Positions 32,977 to 41,767 of a DNA stretch of 64,000 bases are shown piece by piece; positions within the stretch are counted from its first letter, which is position 1; every line of letters begins with the position of its first letter. A program made the translations under genes and the position numbers. Under the pieces are notes generated by a model. That model saw only the letters and a list, made by a program, of their open reading frames with translations. It did not search any database and was not told the origin of the DNA. The DNA comes from Kribbella sp. NBC_00382 (GTDB lineage: Bacteria > Actinomycetota > Actinomycetes > Propionibacteriales > Kribbellaceae). Location: contig NZ_CP107954.1 of assembly GCF_036067295.1 (NCBI RefSeq), forward strand, positions 7,440,001 through 7,504,000, in the 5' to 3' direction.

Positions 32977-35900
32977 TCAGACCTCACCGCGGATGCGGCT
33001 GGCCCAGTCCTGCAGACTCCGTACTCCGATATCGCCTGCCTGCTGTGCTTCGATGCCCTGTACCGCCGCGCCCAACCCCTGGACCGTAGTGATGCAGGGG
33101 ATGTTGCGGGCGACCGCGGCGCTGCGGATCTCGTACCCGTCGAGGCGGGGTGAGCCGTCCTTGGTGATGCCGATCGGGGTGTTGACGATCAGGTTCAGCT
33201 CGCCGTCCTGGACCATCTGGACGATCGTCGGCTCACCGTTCGGGCCCGGGCCCTGGCTGCTCTTGCGGACCGTGACGGCCTGCACGCCGTTGCGGCGCAG
33301 TACGTCCGCGGTGCCCTCGGTCGCGTAGATCTGGAAGCCGAGATCGGCAAGCCGTTTGACCGGGAAGATCATGTGCCGCTTGTCCCGGTTCGCGACCGAC
33401 ACGAACACCTTGCCGGCCGTGGGCAACGGCTGCGAGGCGCCGGCCTGCGACTTGGCGAACGCAGTACCGAAGGTGGTGTCGATACCCATCACCTCACCGG
33501 TCGACCGCATCTCCGGCCCGAGCACCGTGTCCACGGACGAGCCGTCGATGGTCCTGAACCGGTTGAACGGCATCACGGCCTCCTTGACCGCGATCGGCGT
33601 CGAGGTCGGCAGCGTGCCGCCGTCGCCGACGGCCGGGAGCATGCCCTCGGCCCGCAGATCGGCGATGGTTGCCCCGAGCATCACCCGGGCGGCCGCCTTG
33701 GCCAGCGGCGTCGCGGTCGCCTTGGATACGAACGGGACGGTCCGCGACGCCCGCGGGTTCGCCTCCAGCACGTAGAGCACGTCTCCGGCCAGCGCGAACT
33801 GGATGTTCAGCAGACCCCGTACGCCGATGCCGCGGGCGATCGCCTCGGTCGACTCCCGGATCTTCTGGATATCCGCACTGCCCAGCGTGATCGGCGGCAG
33901 TGCGCAGGACGAGTCGCCCGAGTGCACCCCGGCCTCCTCGATGTGCTCCATCACGCCACCGAGGAACAGTTCGTCGCCGTCGAACAGCCCGTCGACGTCG
34001 ATCTCCACCGCGTCGTCGAGGAAGCGGTCGATCAGGACCGGGTGCTCCCAGTTGGCGGAGAGCGCTCCACCGCTGAGCCGCTCGAGCGCGGCGGTCAGCT
34101 CGGCGTCGGAGTACACGATCTCCATGCCGCGGCCGCCGAGTACGTACGACGGCCGGACGAGTACCGGGAAGCCGATCTCGGCGGCGATCTCCTGGGCCTG
34201 CCCGAACGACATCGCGGTGCCGTGCTTGGGCGCCGGCAGGTTCGCGTCGGACAGCACCTTGCCGAAGGCGCCGCGCTCCTCCGCCAGGTGGATCGCCTCA
34301 GGTGAGGTACCGACGATCGGTACGCCGGCGTCGCTGAGCCGCTGAGCCAGGCCGAGTGGGGTCTGGCCACCCAGCTGGACGATGACTCCGGCGACCGGGC
34401 CGGCCTGCATCTCGGCGTACACGATCTCCAGGACGTCCTCGCAGGTGAGCGGCTCGAAGTACAGCCGGTCGGAGGTGTCGTAGTCGGTGGAGACCGTCTC
34501 GGGGTTGCAGTTGACCATCACCGTGCAGTAGCCGGCGTCGCGCAGCGCCATCGACGCGTGCACGCAGGAGTAGTCGAACTCGATGCCCTGGCCGATCCGG
34601 TTCGGGCCCGAGCCGAGGATCAGCACGGCCGGAGTCTCCCGCGGCGCGACCTCGGTCTCCTCGTCGTACGACGAGTAGTGGTACGGCGTGGTGGCCGCGA
34701 ACTCGGCGGAGCAGGTGTCGACCGTCTTGAAGACCGGCCGGATCCCCAGCGCCTGCCGGACCCCGCGGACGACGTCCTCGGTCAGATCGCGGATCTCGGC
34801 CAGTTGCAGGTCGGAGAACCCGTGCCGCTTCGCCAGCCGGATGATCTCGGGCGTGAGCCGCGGTGCGGCCGCGATCTGGCCGGCGGTCTCGTGGATCAGG
34901 TACATCTGGTCCACGAACCACGGGTCGATCTTGGTCGCGTCGAAGATCTGCTCCGGCGTCGCGCCGGCCCGGATCGCGTCCATGACGGTCCGCAGCCGAC
35001 CGTCGTGCGGCGTCTTGATTGCCTCCAGCAACGACTCCAGGTCGGTCGACGGAGCGCCGAGCCAGGAGAACCGGGCCTCGGGCTTCTCCAGCGACCGGAG
35101 CGCCTTCTGCAGCGCCTCGGTGTAGTTGCGGCCGATCGCCATCGCCTCGCCGACGCTCTTCATGTGCGTGGTCAGCGTGGCGTCCGCGGCCGGGAACTTC
35201 TCGAACGCGAACCGCGGCACCTTGACCACCACGTAGTCCAGCGTCGGCTCGAAGCTGGCCGGGGTCTTCTTGGTGATGTCGTTCGGGATCTCGTCCAGCG
35301 TGTAGCCGATCGCGACCTTGGCGGCGATCTTGGCGATCGGGAAGCCGGTCGCCTTCGAGGCCAGCGCGCTCGACCGGGACACCCGCGGGTTCATCTCGAT
35401 CACGATCAGCCGGCCGTCGGCCGGGTTCACCGCGAACTGGATGTTGCAGCCGCCGGTGTCGACGCCGACCTCGCGGATGATGCCGATGGCAAGCGTCCGC
35501 ATGGTCTGGTACTCGCGGTCGGTCAGCGTCATCGCCGGCGCGACGGTGACCGAGTCGCCGGTGTGCACGCCCATCGGGTCGACGTTCTCGATCGAGCAGA
35601 TGATCACGACGTTGTCCGCCTTGTCGCGCATCACCTCCAGCTCGTACTCCTTCCAGCCGACGATCGACTCCTCGATCAGCACCTCGGTGGTCGGGCTGGC
35701 GGACAGGCCGGCGCCGGCGATCCGGCGCAGGTCCGGTTCGTCGTACGCCATCCCGGAGCCGACGCCGCCCATCGTGAACGACGGCCGGACGACCAGCGGG
35801 TAGCCGAGCTGGTCGGCCGCGGCGAGCACGTCGTCGAGGCTGTGGCAGATCACCGAGGTGGCCGTCGAGGCGCCCAGCTTCTCGACGATCTGCTTGAACG

Positions 35901-36291
35901 ACTCGCGGTTCTCACCGCGCTGGATCGCGTCGACGGAGGCGCCGATCAGCTCGACGCCGTACTTCTCCAGCACCCCGTTCTCGTGCAGCGAGATGGCCGC
36001 GTTCAGCGCGGTCTGGCCGCCCAGGGTCGCGAGCAGGACGTTCGGGCGCTCCTTCTCGATCACCTTCTCGACGAACTCCGGCGTGATCGGCTCGACGTAG
36101 GTCGCGTCGGCGAACTCGGGGTCCGTCATGATCGTGGCCGGGTTGGAGTTCACCAGGATGACCCGGAAGCCCTCCTCCTTCAGCACCCGGCAGGCCTGGG
36201 TACCGGAGTAGTCGAACTCGCAGGCCTGGCCGATCACGATCGGGCCGGATCCGATCACCAGCACCGATTCGATATCTGTACGGCGTGGCAT
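32977..36291 (-). CDS. carB: Carbamoyl phosphate synthase, large subunit
   Basis: CarB makes carbamoyl phosphate from bicarbonate, two ATP and ammonia supplied by CarA. The 1104-residue protein has duplicated ATP-grasp halves; the first opens VLVIGSGPIVIGQACEFDYS, and the second domain repeats the motif as LILGSGPNRIGQGIEFDYSC. Glycine loops PSFTMGGVGSG and PSYVLGGRGMEIV mark the two ATP sites. The C-terminal allosteric domain (about 960-1104) includes VFVSVANRDKRHMIFPVKRL. The ATG overlaps the carA stop by one base (TGATG). Carbamoyl phosphate feeds PyrB in the same operon. Confidence 0.98.
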   Translation of the reverse strand: MPRRTDIESVLVIGSGPIVIGQACEFDYSGTQACRVLKEEGFRVILVNSNPATIMTDPEFADATYVEPITPEFVEKVIEKERPNVLLATLGGQTALNAAISLHENGVLEKYGVELIGASVDAIQRGENRESFKQIVEKLGASTATSVICHSLDDVLAAADQLGYPLVVRPSFTMGGVGSGMAYDEPDLRRIAGAGLSASPTTEVLIEESIVGWKEYELEVMRDKADNVVIICSIENVDPMGVHTGDSVTVAPAMTLTDREYQTMRTLAIGIIREVGVDTGGCNIQFAVNPADGRLIVIEMNPRVSRSSALASKATGFPIAKIAAKVAIGYTLDEIPNDITKKTPASFEPTLDYVVVKVPRFAFEKFPAADATLTTHMKSVGEAMAIGRNYTEALQKALRSLEKPEARFSWLGAPSTDLESLLEAIKTPHDGRLRTVMDAIRAGATPEQIFDATKIDPWFVDQMYLIHETAGQIAAAPRLTPEIIRLAKRHGFSDLQLAEIRDLTEDVVRGVRQALGIRPVFKTVDTCSAEFAATTPYHYSSYDEETEVAPRETPAVLILGSGPNRIGQGIEFDYSCVHASMALRDAGYCTVMVNCNPETVSTDYDTSDRLYFEPLTCEDVLEIVYAEMQAGPVAGVIVQLGGQTPLGLAQRLSDAGVPIVGTSPEAIHLAEERGAFGKVLSDANLPAPKHGTAMSFGQAQEIAAEIGFPVLVRPSYVLGGRGMEIVYSDAELTAALERLSGGALSANWEHPVLIDRFLDDAVEIDVDGLFDGDELFLGGVMEHIEEAGVHSGDSSCALPPITLGSADIQKIRESTEAIARGIGVRGLLNIQFALAGDVLYVLEANPRASRTVPFVSKATATPLAKAAARVMLGATIADLRAEGMLPAVGDGGTLPTSTPIAVKEAVMPFNRFRTIDGSSVDTVLGPEMRSTGEVMGIDTTFGTAFAKSQAGASQPLPTAGKVFVSVANRDKRHMIFPVKRLADLGFQIYATEGTADVLRRNGVQAVTVRKSSQGPGPNGEPTIVQMVQDGELNLIVNTPIGITKDGSPRLDGYEIRSAAVARNIPCITTVQGLGAAVQGIEAQQAGDIGVRSLQDWASRIRGEV

Positions 36292-37424
36292 CAGCTACGA
36301 CCCTCCATCAACTCAACGAAACGATCGAACAGGTAGGCGGAGTCGTGCGGACCCGCGGCTGCCTCTGGGTGGTACTGGACCGAGAAGGCCAGCGGCTTGC
36401 CGTCCTTGCCGGTCAGCTTGAGCCCCTCGACCACGTTGTCGTTGAGCGAGACGTGACTGACCTCGGCCGTTCCGTACGGCGTCTCGACAGTGCTGTCGAG
36501 CGGCGCGTCGACCGCGAAGCCGTGGTTCTGCGCGGTGATCTCGACCTTGCCGGTGGCCCGGTCGAGTACCGGCTGGTTGATCCCGCGGTGCCCGTACTTG
36601 AGCTTGAAGGTGCCCAGCCCGAGCGCCCGCCCGAAGACCTGGTTGCCGAAGCAGATCCCGAAGTACGGCTTGCCGCGCTGCAGCAGCTCCTTGAGCAGCG
36701 TGGTCGGGTGCTCGGTGGTCTCGGGGTCGCCCGGTCCGTTGCTCATGAAGATGCCGTCCGGGTTCACCGCCAGCACCTCCTCCAGCGTCGCCGTGGCGGG
36801 TAGCACGTGCACCTCGATGCCGCGCTCGGCCATCCGCTTCGGCGTCATCGACTTGATCCCGAGGTCGAGCGCGACGACCGTGAAGCGCTTCTCACCTTCA
36901 GCCGGTACCACGTACGCCTCGGTGGTGGTGACGTCGGCGGCCAGGTCGGACCCGGCCATCGGCTGCTGCTCCAGCACCTTCCGCAGCAGTACCTCGGGGT
37001 CGAGGATCTCGGTGGAGATACCGGCTCGCATCGCGCCGCGCTCGCGGAGGTGGCGGGTCAGCGCGCGGGTGTCGATCCCGGAGATGCCGACGATGCCCTG
37101 ACCCTTGAGCTGGTCGTCGAGGGACCGGGTGGCGCGCCAGTTCGACGGCACCCGGGCGGGGTCGCGGACGACGTACCCGGCGACCCAGATCCGCTGCGAC
37201 TCGTCGTCCTCGTCGTTGACGCCGGTGTTGCCGATGTGCGGCGCGGTCTGGGTGACGATCTGGCGGTGGTACGACGGATCGGTCAGCGTCTCCTGGTAGC
37301 CGGTCATCCCGGTGGTGAACACCGCCTCGCCGAAGGTCTCGCCGGTGGCCCCGTACGACGTGCCGGCGAACGCGCGGCCGTCCTCGAGGACCAGCAGGGC
37401 GGCTTGGGTTGCGGCCTGGCTCAT
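36291..37424 (-). CDS. carA: Carbamoyl phosphate synthase, small (glutaminase) subunit
   Basis: CarA hydrolyses glutamine and passes ammonia to CarB. The 377-residue protein has the N-terminal CPSase domain (LVLEDGRAFAGTSYGATGET) and a class I glutamine amidotransferase domain (about 185-375). The nucleophile Cys is in YFGICFGNQVFG; the His and Glu lie in VQYHPEAAAGPHD. The Asn after the Cys (GNQ, where E. coli has GHQ) is usual in actinobacteria. The ATG overlaps the stop of the PH-like membrane protein (ATGA). Confidence 0.98.
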   Translation of the reverse strand: MSQAATQAALLVLEDGRAFAGTSYGATGETFGEAVFTTGMTGYQETLTDPSYHRQIVTQTAPHIGNTGVNDEDDESQRIWVAGYVVRDPARVPSNWRATRSLDDQLKGQGIVGISGIDTRALTRHLRERGAMRAGISTEILDPEVLLRKVLEQQPMAGSDLAADVTTTEAYVVPAEGEKRFTVVALDLGIKSMTPKRMAERGIEVHVLPATATLEEVLAVNPDGIFMSNGPGDPETTEHPTTLLKELLQRGKPYFGICFGNQVFGRALGLGTFKLKYGHRGINQPVLDRATGKVEITAQNHGFAVDAPLDSTVETPYGTAEVSHVSLNDNVVEGLKLTGKDGKPLAFSVQYHPEAAAGPHDSAYLFDRFVELMEGRS

Positions 37425-37909
37425 TGCTCGGCTCCGATCAGGGTCGAGATGGATTCGGTCAGCGGGGCGGTGTCGGCCTTGCGCCGGGGGCGGAAGCCGG
37501 TGTCGAGCTCGTGGCCGTCGTGCGTCCAGGTGACCACGACCAGCCCGGAGGCCTCGGCGGTGACCTTGCCCGCGATGCCGCGGTCGGTCCGGACGCCGGT
37601 CAGGTGGTCGACGGGGATGAACACGTCCGCCGCGCCTTGCCGATGGAAGATCAGGCCGGCCTCACTGACGGCCAGGTCCGCGGTGCTGCGGACTCCGAGT
37701 TCGTGCACGGCGATCCGGTCCATCCAGTCGCCGGCGGTCGTCGTGGCCACGTACACGCCTTCGACGCCCTTCACCTTGCCCTCCGGCACGGCCGGCAGCG
37801 GGGCCAGGTCGGCCTGCCGCCGCTGGCGGTTGCGCCAGCCGCGGTACATGCCGAACCAGCCCACGCCGATGATCGCCAGCGTGCCGATGATGCCTAGAAC
37901 GGTCTTCAC
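37421..37909 (-). CDS. PH-like-domain membrane protein of the pyr operon
   Basis: This 162-residue protein starts at GTG 37909, overlapping the pyrC stop (GTGA). A single N-terminal membrane helix (about 3-22, VLGIIGTLAIIGVGWFGMYR) is followed by a basic stretch (RGWRNRQRRQAD) and a PH-like beta domain (about 45-155, with VYVATTTAGDWMDRIA and GLIFHRQGAADVFIP). A gene of this type is fixed between pyrC and carA in actinobacteria (Rv1382 in M. tuberculosis), but its role is unknown. Tight overlaps on both sides suggest equal expression with the pathway enzymes. Confidence 0.9.
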   Translation of the reverse strand: MKTVLGIIGTLAIIGVGWFGMYRGWRNRQRRQADLAPLPAVPEGKVKGVEGVYVATTTAGDWMDRIAVHELGVRSTADLAVSEAGLIFHRQGAADVFIPVDHLTGVRTDRGIAGKVTAEASGLVVVTWTHDGHELDTGFRPRRKADTAPLTESISTLIGAEQ

Positions 37910-39198
37910 TTCGTGAGCTTCCCGTCCAGCACGGTCGGCTCGCCTCTGAGGAACGTCGCAGTGACCTTGCCTGGCAGCTTCATCCCGGCGAACGGCGTGT
38001 TCCGCGACAGCGACGCGGTCTCCGCCGGTACTACGGTCCGCTCCGCGGCCGGGTCGACCAGCACCAGGTTGGCGGGCGCACCGACGGCCAGCGGCTGCCC
38101 GTGCTCGGTGATCTGTCCGATCGCGGCCGGCCGGTAGCTCATCCGGTCGGCGAGGTCGGCCCAGGTCAGCAGCTTGGTGTCGATCATCGCGTGCTGGACA
38201 ACGCTCAGCGCGGTCTCCAGCCCGGTCATCCCGAACGCGGCCGCGCTCCACTCGCAGTCCTTGTCCTCGACCGGGTGCGGCGCGTGGTCGGTGGCGACGA
38301 TGTCGATCGTGCCGTCGGCCAGGCCCTCGCGGACGGCCTCGACGTCGGCCTTGGTCCGCAGCGGCGGGTTCACCTTGTAGACCGGGTTGTACGACGCCGC
38401 CAGGTCCTCGGTGAGCAGCAGGTGGTGCGGCGTCACCTCAGCGGTGACCTCGAGGCCCTTGGCCTTGGCCGCGCGGACGATGTCGACCGAGCCCTTGGTG
38501 GACAGGTGGCAGATGTGCAGCTTCGAGCCGACCAGCGCGTTGAGCATGATGTCGCGGGAGATGATCGACTCCTCGGCGACGCTCGGCCAGCCGGTCAGCC
38601 CGAGGACGCCGGAGAGCGCTCCCTCGTTCATCTGCGCGCCCTTGGTCAGCCGCGGCTCCTGCGCGTGCTGGGCGATCGTGCCACCGAAGGCCTTCACGTA
38701 CTCGAGGGCGCGGCGCATCAGGGCCGCGTCCCAGACACAGTCGCCGTCGTCGGAGAACACCCGGACCCGGGCGGCCGAGTCGGCCATCGCGCCGAGCTCC
38801 GCGAGCTGGGTGCCCTGGCGGCCGACCGTGACAGCGCCGATCGGGTAGACGTCGGCGTATCCGGCCTCGCGGCCGAGGCGCCAGACCTGCTCGACCACAC
38901 CGGCGGTGTCGGCGACCGGGTCGGTGTTGGCCATCGCGAAGACCGCGGTGAATCCGCCCAGTGCGGCGGACCGGGTGCCGGTGAGAACGGTCTCGGCGTC
39001 CTCGCGGCCGGGCTCGCGCAGGTGGGTGTGCAGGTCGACGAGCCCGGGGAGCGCGATCTGCCCGGTCGCGTCGATCCGCTGCACATCGTCCGGCGCGTCG
39101 AGCTCGTTGCCGATGGCCACGATCTCGCCGTTGTCGAGCAGCAGATCCGCCACCTCGCCACCGATGATGCTGGCGCCCGTGATCAGGTACGCGGTCAT
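37906..39198 (-). CDS. pyrC: Dihydroorotase
   Basis: PyrC cyclises carbamoyl aspartate to dihydroorotate. The 430-residue amidohydrolase shows the zinc HxH motif in LPGLVDLHTHLREPGRED near residue 60 and the later ligand and catalytic segments LHICHLSTKGSVDIV and DIVATDHAPHPVEDKD. It is a type I (long) dihydroorotase. The ATG start overlaps the pyrB stop by four bases. Confidence 0.98.
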   Translation of the reverse strand: MTAYLITGASIIGGEVADLLLDNGEIVAIGNELDAPDDVQRIDATGQIALPGLVDLHTHLREPGREDAETVLTGTRSAALGGFTAVFAMANTDPVADTAGVVEQVWRLGREAGYADVYPIGAVTVGRQGTQLAELGAMADSAARVRVFSDDGDCVWDAALMRRALEYVKAFGGTIAQHAQEPRLTKGAQMNEGALSGVLGLTGWPSVAEESIISRDIMLNALVGSKLHICHLSTKGSVDIVRAAKAKGLEVTAEVTPHHLLLTEDLAASYNPVYKVNPPLRTKADVEAVREGLADGTIDIVATDHAPHPVEDKDCEWSAAAFGMTGLETALSVVQHAMIDTKLLTWADLADRMSYRPAAIGQITEHGQPLAVGAPANLVLVDPAAERTVVPAETASLSRNTPFAGMKLPGKVTATFLRGEPTVLDGKLTK

Positions 39199-40145
39199 GC
39201 CTGGGTCTCCTCTGTGGGGTTGCTGGTGTCGTTACTGCCTGAGAGCAGCAGGTAAAGCACGGCCATCCGCACCGCCACGCCGTTCGTGACCTGTTCGACG
39301 ATCACCGAGCGGGTGGAGTCGGCGACCTCGGCGCTGATCTCCATGCCGCGGTTCATCGGGCCGGGATGCAGCACGATCGCCTCGTCGGGCAGCTGAGCCA
39401 TCCGGTGCACGTCCAGGCCGTACCGGCGGGTGTACTCCCGGGCGCTCGGGAAGAACGCGTCGCCCATCCGCTCGCGCTGCACCCGCAGCATCATCACGGC
39501 GTCGCTCTTGCCGAGAGCGCCGTCCAGGTCGTATGACGTGGTGCACGGCCAAGTGGTCATATCGACCGGGAGCAGCGTCGGCGGGGCGACCACGGTGACC
39601 TCGGCGCCGAGCGTCGAGAGCAGCAGCACGTTCGACCGGGCGACCCGGCTGTGCAGGACGTCGCCGACGATGGTGATCCGGCGGCCGTCGAGCGAGCCGA
39701 GGTGGCGGCGCATCGTGAACGCGTCCAGCAGGGCCTGGGTGGGGTGCTCATGGGTGCCGTCGCCGGCGTTGACCACCGAGCCGTTCAGCCAGCCCGACGT
39801 CGCCAGCAGGTGCGGGGCACCCGACGAGCCGTGCCGGCAGACGACGCCGTCGGCGCCCATCGCCTGCAGGGTCAGCGCGGTGTCCTTGAGGCTCTCGCCC
39901 TTGCTCACGCTGGAGCCCTTGGCGGAGAAGTTGATCACGTCGGCGGACAGCCGCTTGGCGGCCGCCTCGAACGAGATCCGGGTCCGGGTGGAGTCCTCGA
40001 AGAAGAGGTTCACCACCGTGCGGCCGCGCAGGGCGGGCAGCTTCTTGATCGGCCGGTCCGCGAGCGAGCGCATCTCCTCGGCGGTGTCCAGGATCAGGTT
40101 CGCCTCATCGCTGGACAGATCTCCAGCACTCAGCAGATGCCTCAC
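39195..40145 (-). CDS. pyrB: Aspartate carbamoyltransferase, catalytic chain
   Basis: PyrB joins carbamoyl phosphate and aspartate. The 316-residue protein has the carbamoyl phosphate loop FFEDSTRTRISFEAAAKRL, the aspartate-binding HEHPTQALLDAFTMRR and the HPGPMNRGMEI end block. No regulatory subunit (pyrI) is present, as usual in actinobacteria. The ATG overlaps the pyrR stop (ATGA). Confidence 0.98.
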   Translation of the reverse strand: MRHLLSAGDLSSDEANLILDTAEEMRSLADRPIKKLPALRGRTVVNLFFEDSTRTRISFEAAAKRLSADVINFSAKGSSVSKGESLKDTALTLQAMGADGVVCRHGSSGAPHLLATSGWLNGSVVNAGDGTHEHPTQALLDAFTMRRHLGSLDGRRITIVGDVLHSRVARSNVLLLSTLGAEVTVVAPPTLLPVDMTTWPCTTSYDLDGALGKSDAVMMLRVQRERMGDAFFPSAREYTRRYGLDVHRMAQLPDEAIVLHPGPMNRGMEISAEVADSTRSVIVEQVTNGVAVRMAVLYLLLSGSNDTSNPTEETQA

Positions 40146-40774
40146 TTCGCCACAGCTCCCGTCTTGTCGGCCGCAGTCTTGTCGGCGATCAGTACGGCGT
40201 CGGTTCCGTCGTACTCGGTCAGGTGGACGGTGACCCGCTCGACCAGCGAGGTGGGCAGGTTCTTGCCGACGTAGTCCGCGCGGATCGGCAGCTCGCGGTG
40301 GCCGCGGTCGACCAGGACGGCCAGCTGGACCGCCTTCGGCCGGCCGATGTCGCCGATCGCGTCCAGCGCGGCGCGGATGGTGCGCCCGGAGAACAGCACG
40401 TCGTCGATCAGTACGACGACCTTGCCGTCGATCCCGCCGGGCGGGATGTCGGTGTGCTCGAGTGCCCGGGCGGGTTTGAGGCCGATGTCGTCGCGATACA
40501 TCGTCACGTCGAGTGACCCGGTCGGTACGCTCCGCCCTTCGACGGCCGCGATCCGCTCCGAGATGCGGGTCGCCAGACCCACCCCTCGGGTGGGAATGCC
40601 GAGCAGGACGACGGGGTCGGCACCCCGGTTGCGCTCGAGGATCTCGTGCGCGATCCGGGTCAATGCCCGGGATATGTCGGAAGCATCCAGCACTGTGCGG
40701 GGTACAGCCTTGTCCTGGGGTGCGGAAACTTGTGCACTTTCGGACTCGGACTGCGGTACCGAGGCAGGGCTCAT
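40142..40774 (-). CDS. pyrR: PyrR bifunctional regulator / uracil phosphoribosyltransferase
   Basis: PyrR binds UMP and the pyr mRNA to lower expression of the operon, and has uracil phosphoribosyltransferase activity. The 210-residue protein includes LTRIAHEILERN, LGIPTRGVGLATRISERI and the PRPP loop VVVLIDDVLFSGRTIRAAL. An N-terminal extension of about 25 residues rich in Ser, Glu and Gln is longer than in Bacillus. The ATG is preceded by AGGAGG (40785-40790), and a PyrR-type RNA loop lies just before that. It leads the pyrR-pyrF operon. Confidence 0.97.
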   Translation of the reverse strand: MSPASVPQSESESAQVSAPQDKAVPRTVLDASDISRALTRIAHEILERNRGADPVVLLGIPTRGVGLATRISERIAAVEGRSVPTGSLDVTMYRDDIGLKPARALEHTDIPPGGIDGKVVVLIDDVLFSGRTIRAALDAIGDIGRPKAVQLAVLVDRGHRELPIRADYVGKNLPTSLVERVTVHLTEYDGTDAVLIADKTAADKTGAVAK

Positions 40775-40792
40775 CGCTACCGTTCCTCCTTT

Positions 40793-40810
40793 CCCGCCTC
40801 TCTGGACGGG
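40793..40810 (-). promoter_or_regulatory. PyrR binding loop in the pyr operon leader
   Basis: On the minus strand the leader reads CCCGTCCAGAGAGGCGGG directly before AAAGGAGG. The CCAGAGAGGC core matches the known PyrR anti-antiterminator consensus (ARUCCNGNGAGGYU), and the CCCG/CGGG ends form a short stem. It stands three to eight bases from the ribosome binding site, so PyrR-UMP binding would hide the start of pyrR, as reported for mycobacteria. Regulation here is inference from the motif. Confidence 0.75.
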
Positions 40811-40863
40811 TCTTTAAAGGACGTTCGGACCGCTTGACATGGTATCGGAAGTGACACGCCGTC

Positions 40864-40893
40864 TTGACGCTGGCCTCGCGACCAGAATATTGT
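40864..40893 (+). promoter_or_regulatory. Sigma-70-type promoter of bldD
   Basis: TTGACG (40864-40869) and TATTGT (40888-40893) form a -35/-10 pair with an 18-bp spacer, about 90 bp before the GTG start. The -10 element touches the BldD box that follows. On the other strand a weaker pair (GTCAAG near 40868 and TACCAT near 40844) could drive pyrR. Confidence 0.6.
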
Positions 40894-40906
40894 TACTCTG
40901 TGTAAC
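40892..40906 (+). promoter_or_regulatory. BldD box at the bldD promoter
   Basis: GTTACTCTGTGTAAC fits the published 15-bp BldD consensus NTNACNCWGNGTNAN at every fixed position and is an almost perfect inverted repeat. It overlaps the end of the -10 element, which fits repression of bldD by its own product, as known in Streptomyces. Confidence 0.75.
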
Positions 40907-40981
40907 CGTGGGGGGTTTCACCAAAAGGCCCACTACCGGGCTACCCGAAGTAACGACCATAAGTCGGAGGGAAGAACCAGC

Positions 40982-41494
40982 GTGCCTAGCGAATACGCGA
41001 AGACACTGGGCGGCAAGTTGCGCGCCATCCGCCAGCAGCAAGGTCTGTCGCTGCACGGCGTGGAAGAGAAGTCCAAGGGTCGCTGGAAGGCGGTCGTCGT
41101 CGGCTCGTACGAGCGTGGCGATCGGGCCGTCACCGTCCAGAAGCTCGCGGAGCTCGCCGATTTCTACGGCGTGCCGATCCGTGAGCTGCTTCCTGGATCC
41201 GCCAGCGCGGCTGCAGCGGCTGCTGCACCGCCGAGGCTGATCCTCGATCTGGAGGCTCTGCAGCACCTCGACGCGAGCGAGGCCGGTCCGCTCACGCGGT
41301 ACGCGGCCACGATCCAGGCTCAGCGCGGGGACTACAACGGCAAGGTGCTGTCGATCCGTCAGGACGACATGCGCACCCTCGCCGTGATCTACGACGAGTC
41401 GCCGACGACTCTGACCGAGCGTTTCATCTCCTGGGGAGTGTTGAACCCGGAGGCGAAGGGTGACGTCGAGGAGTCCGAGGCAGCCGGCGCCTGA
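40982..41494 (+). CDS. bldD: BldD-family c-di-GMP-dependent transcription regulator
   Basis: BldD represses developmental genes in Streptomyces when dimerised by tetrameric cyclic di-GMP. This 170-residue homologue has the N-terminal XRE helix-turn-helix (about 5-70: YAKTLGGKLRAIRQQQGLSL, then VVVGSYERGDRAVTVQKLAE), an Ala-rich linker (73-84) and the C-terminal ligand domain. Both c-di-GMP motifs are intact: RGD at 115-117 and RQDD at 126-129. A GGAGGGAAG sequence precedes the GTG start. It is divergent from pyrR, next to nusB and efp, the standard actinobacterial location, and has a BldD box at its own promoter. Kribbella-type organisms make mycelium, so a developmental role is plausible. 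Confidence 0.96.
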   Translation: MPSEYAKTLGGKLRAIRQQQGLSLHGVEEKSKGRWKAVVVGSYERGDRAVTVQKLAELADFYGVPIRELLPGSASAAAAAAAPPRLILDLEALQHLDASEAGPLTRYAATIQAQRGDYNGKVLSIRQDDMRTLAVIYDESPTTLTERFISWGVLNPEAKGDVEESEAAGA

Positions 41495-41702
41495 GCGGCG
41501 TCCGGTAGACGGCGAGACAAGACGGTCGGGGCTCGTAGCAGCTTGCCCGCGGCCGCCTGCCCGCCTCTCCACACGGAGACGGGCCACCAGCAGGACGTAG
41601 TACCGGAGTACCGGCTTTTTCAGTATGAACAGCGCTTTTTCGTTAGGCGCAACACCAGGCCGGGGCCGTTCCCCCCGAGCCGACGAACGGGGACGCTGAG
41701 AA

Positions 41703-41734
41703 GGCCCGGCACCGCACTATGGCGGTACCGGGCC
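41703..41734. terminator. Bidirectional terminator between bldD and nusB
   Basis: GGCCCGGCACCGC (41703-41715) pairs with GGCGGTACCGGGCC (41721-41734) with one mismatch and a five-base loop; CGTTGTGCTTTCT follows on the plus strand. It separates convergent genes. The rest of 41495-41767 holds no gene; short T-runs at 41616-41620 and 41636-41641 may mark further termination points. Confidence 0.75.
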
Positions 41735-41767
41735 CGTTGTGCTTTCTGAGGCCGTGAAGGGGTGTTT

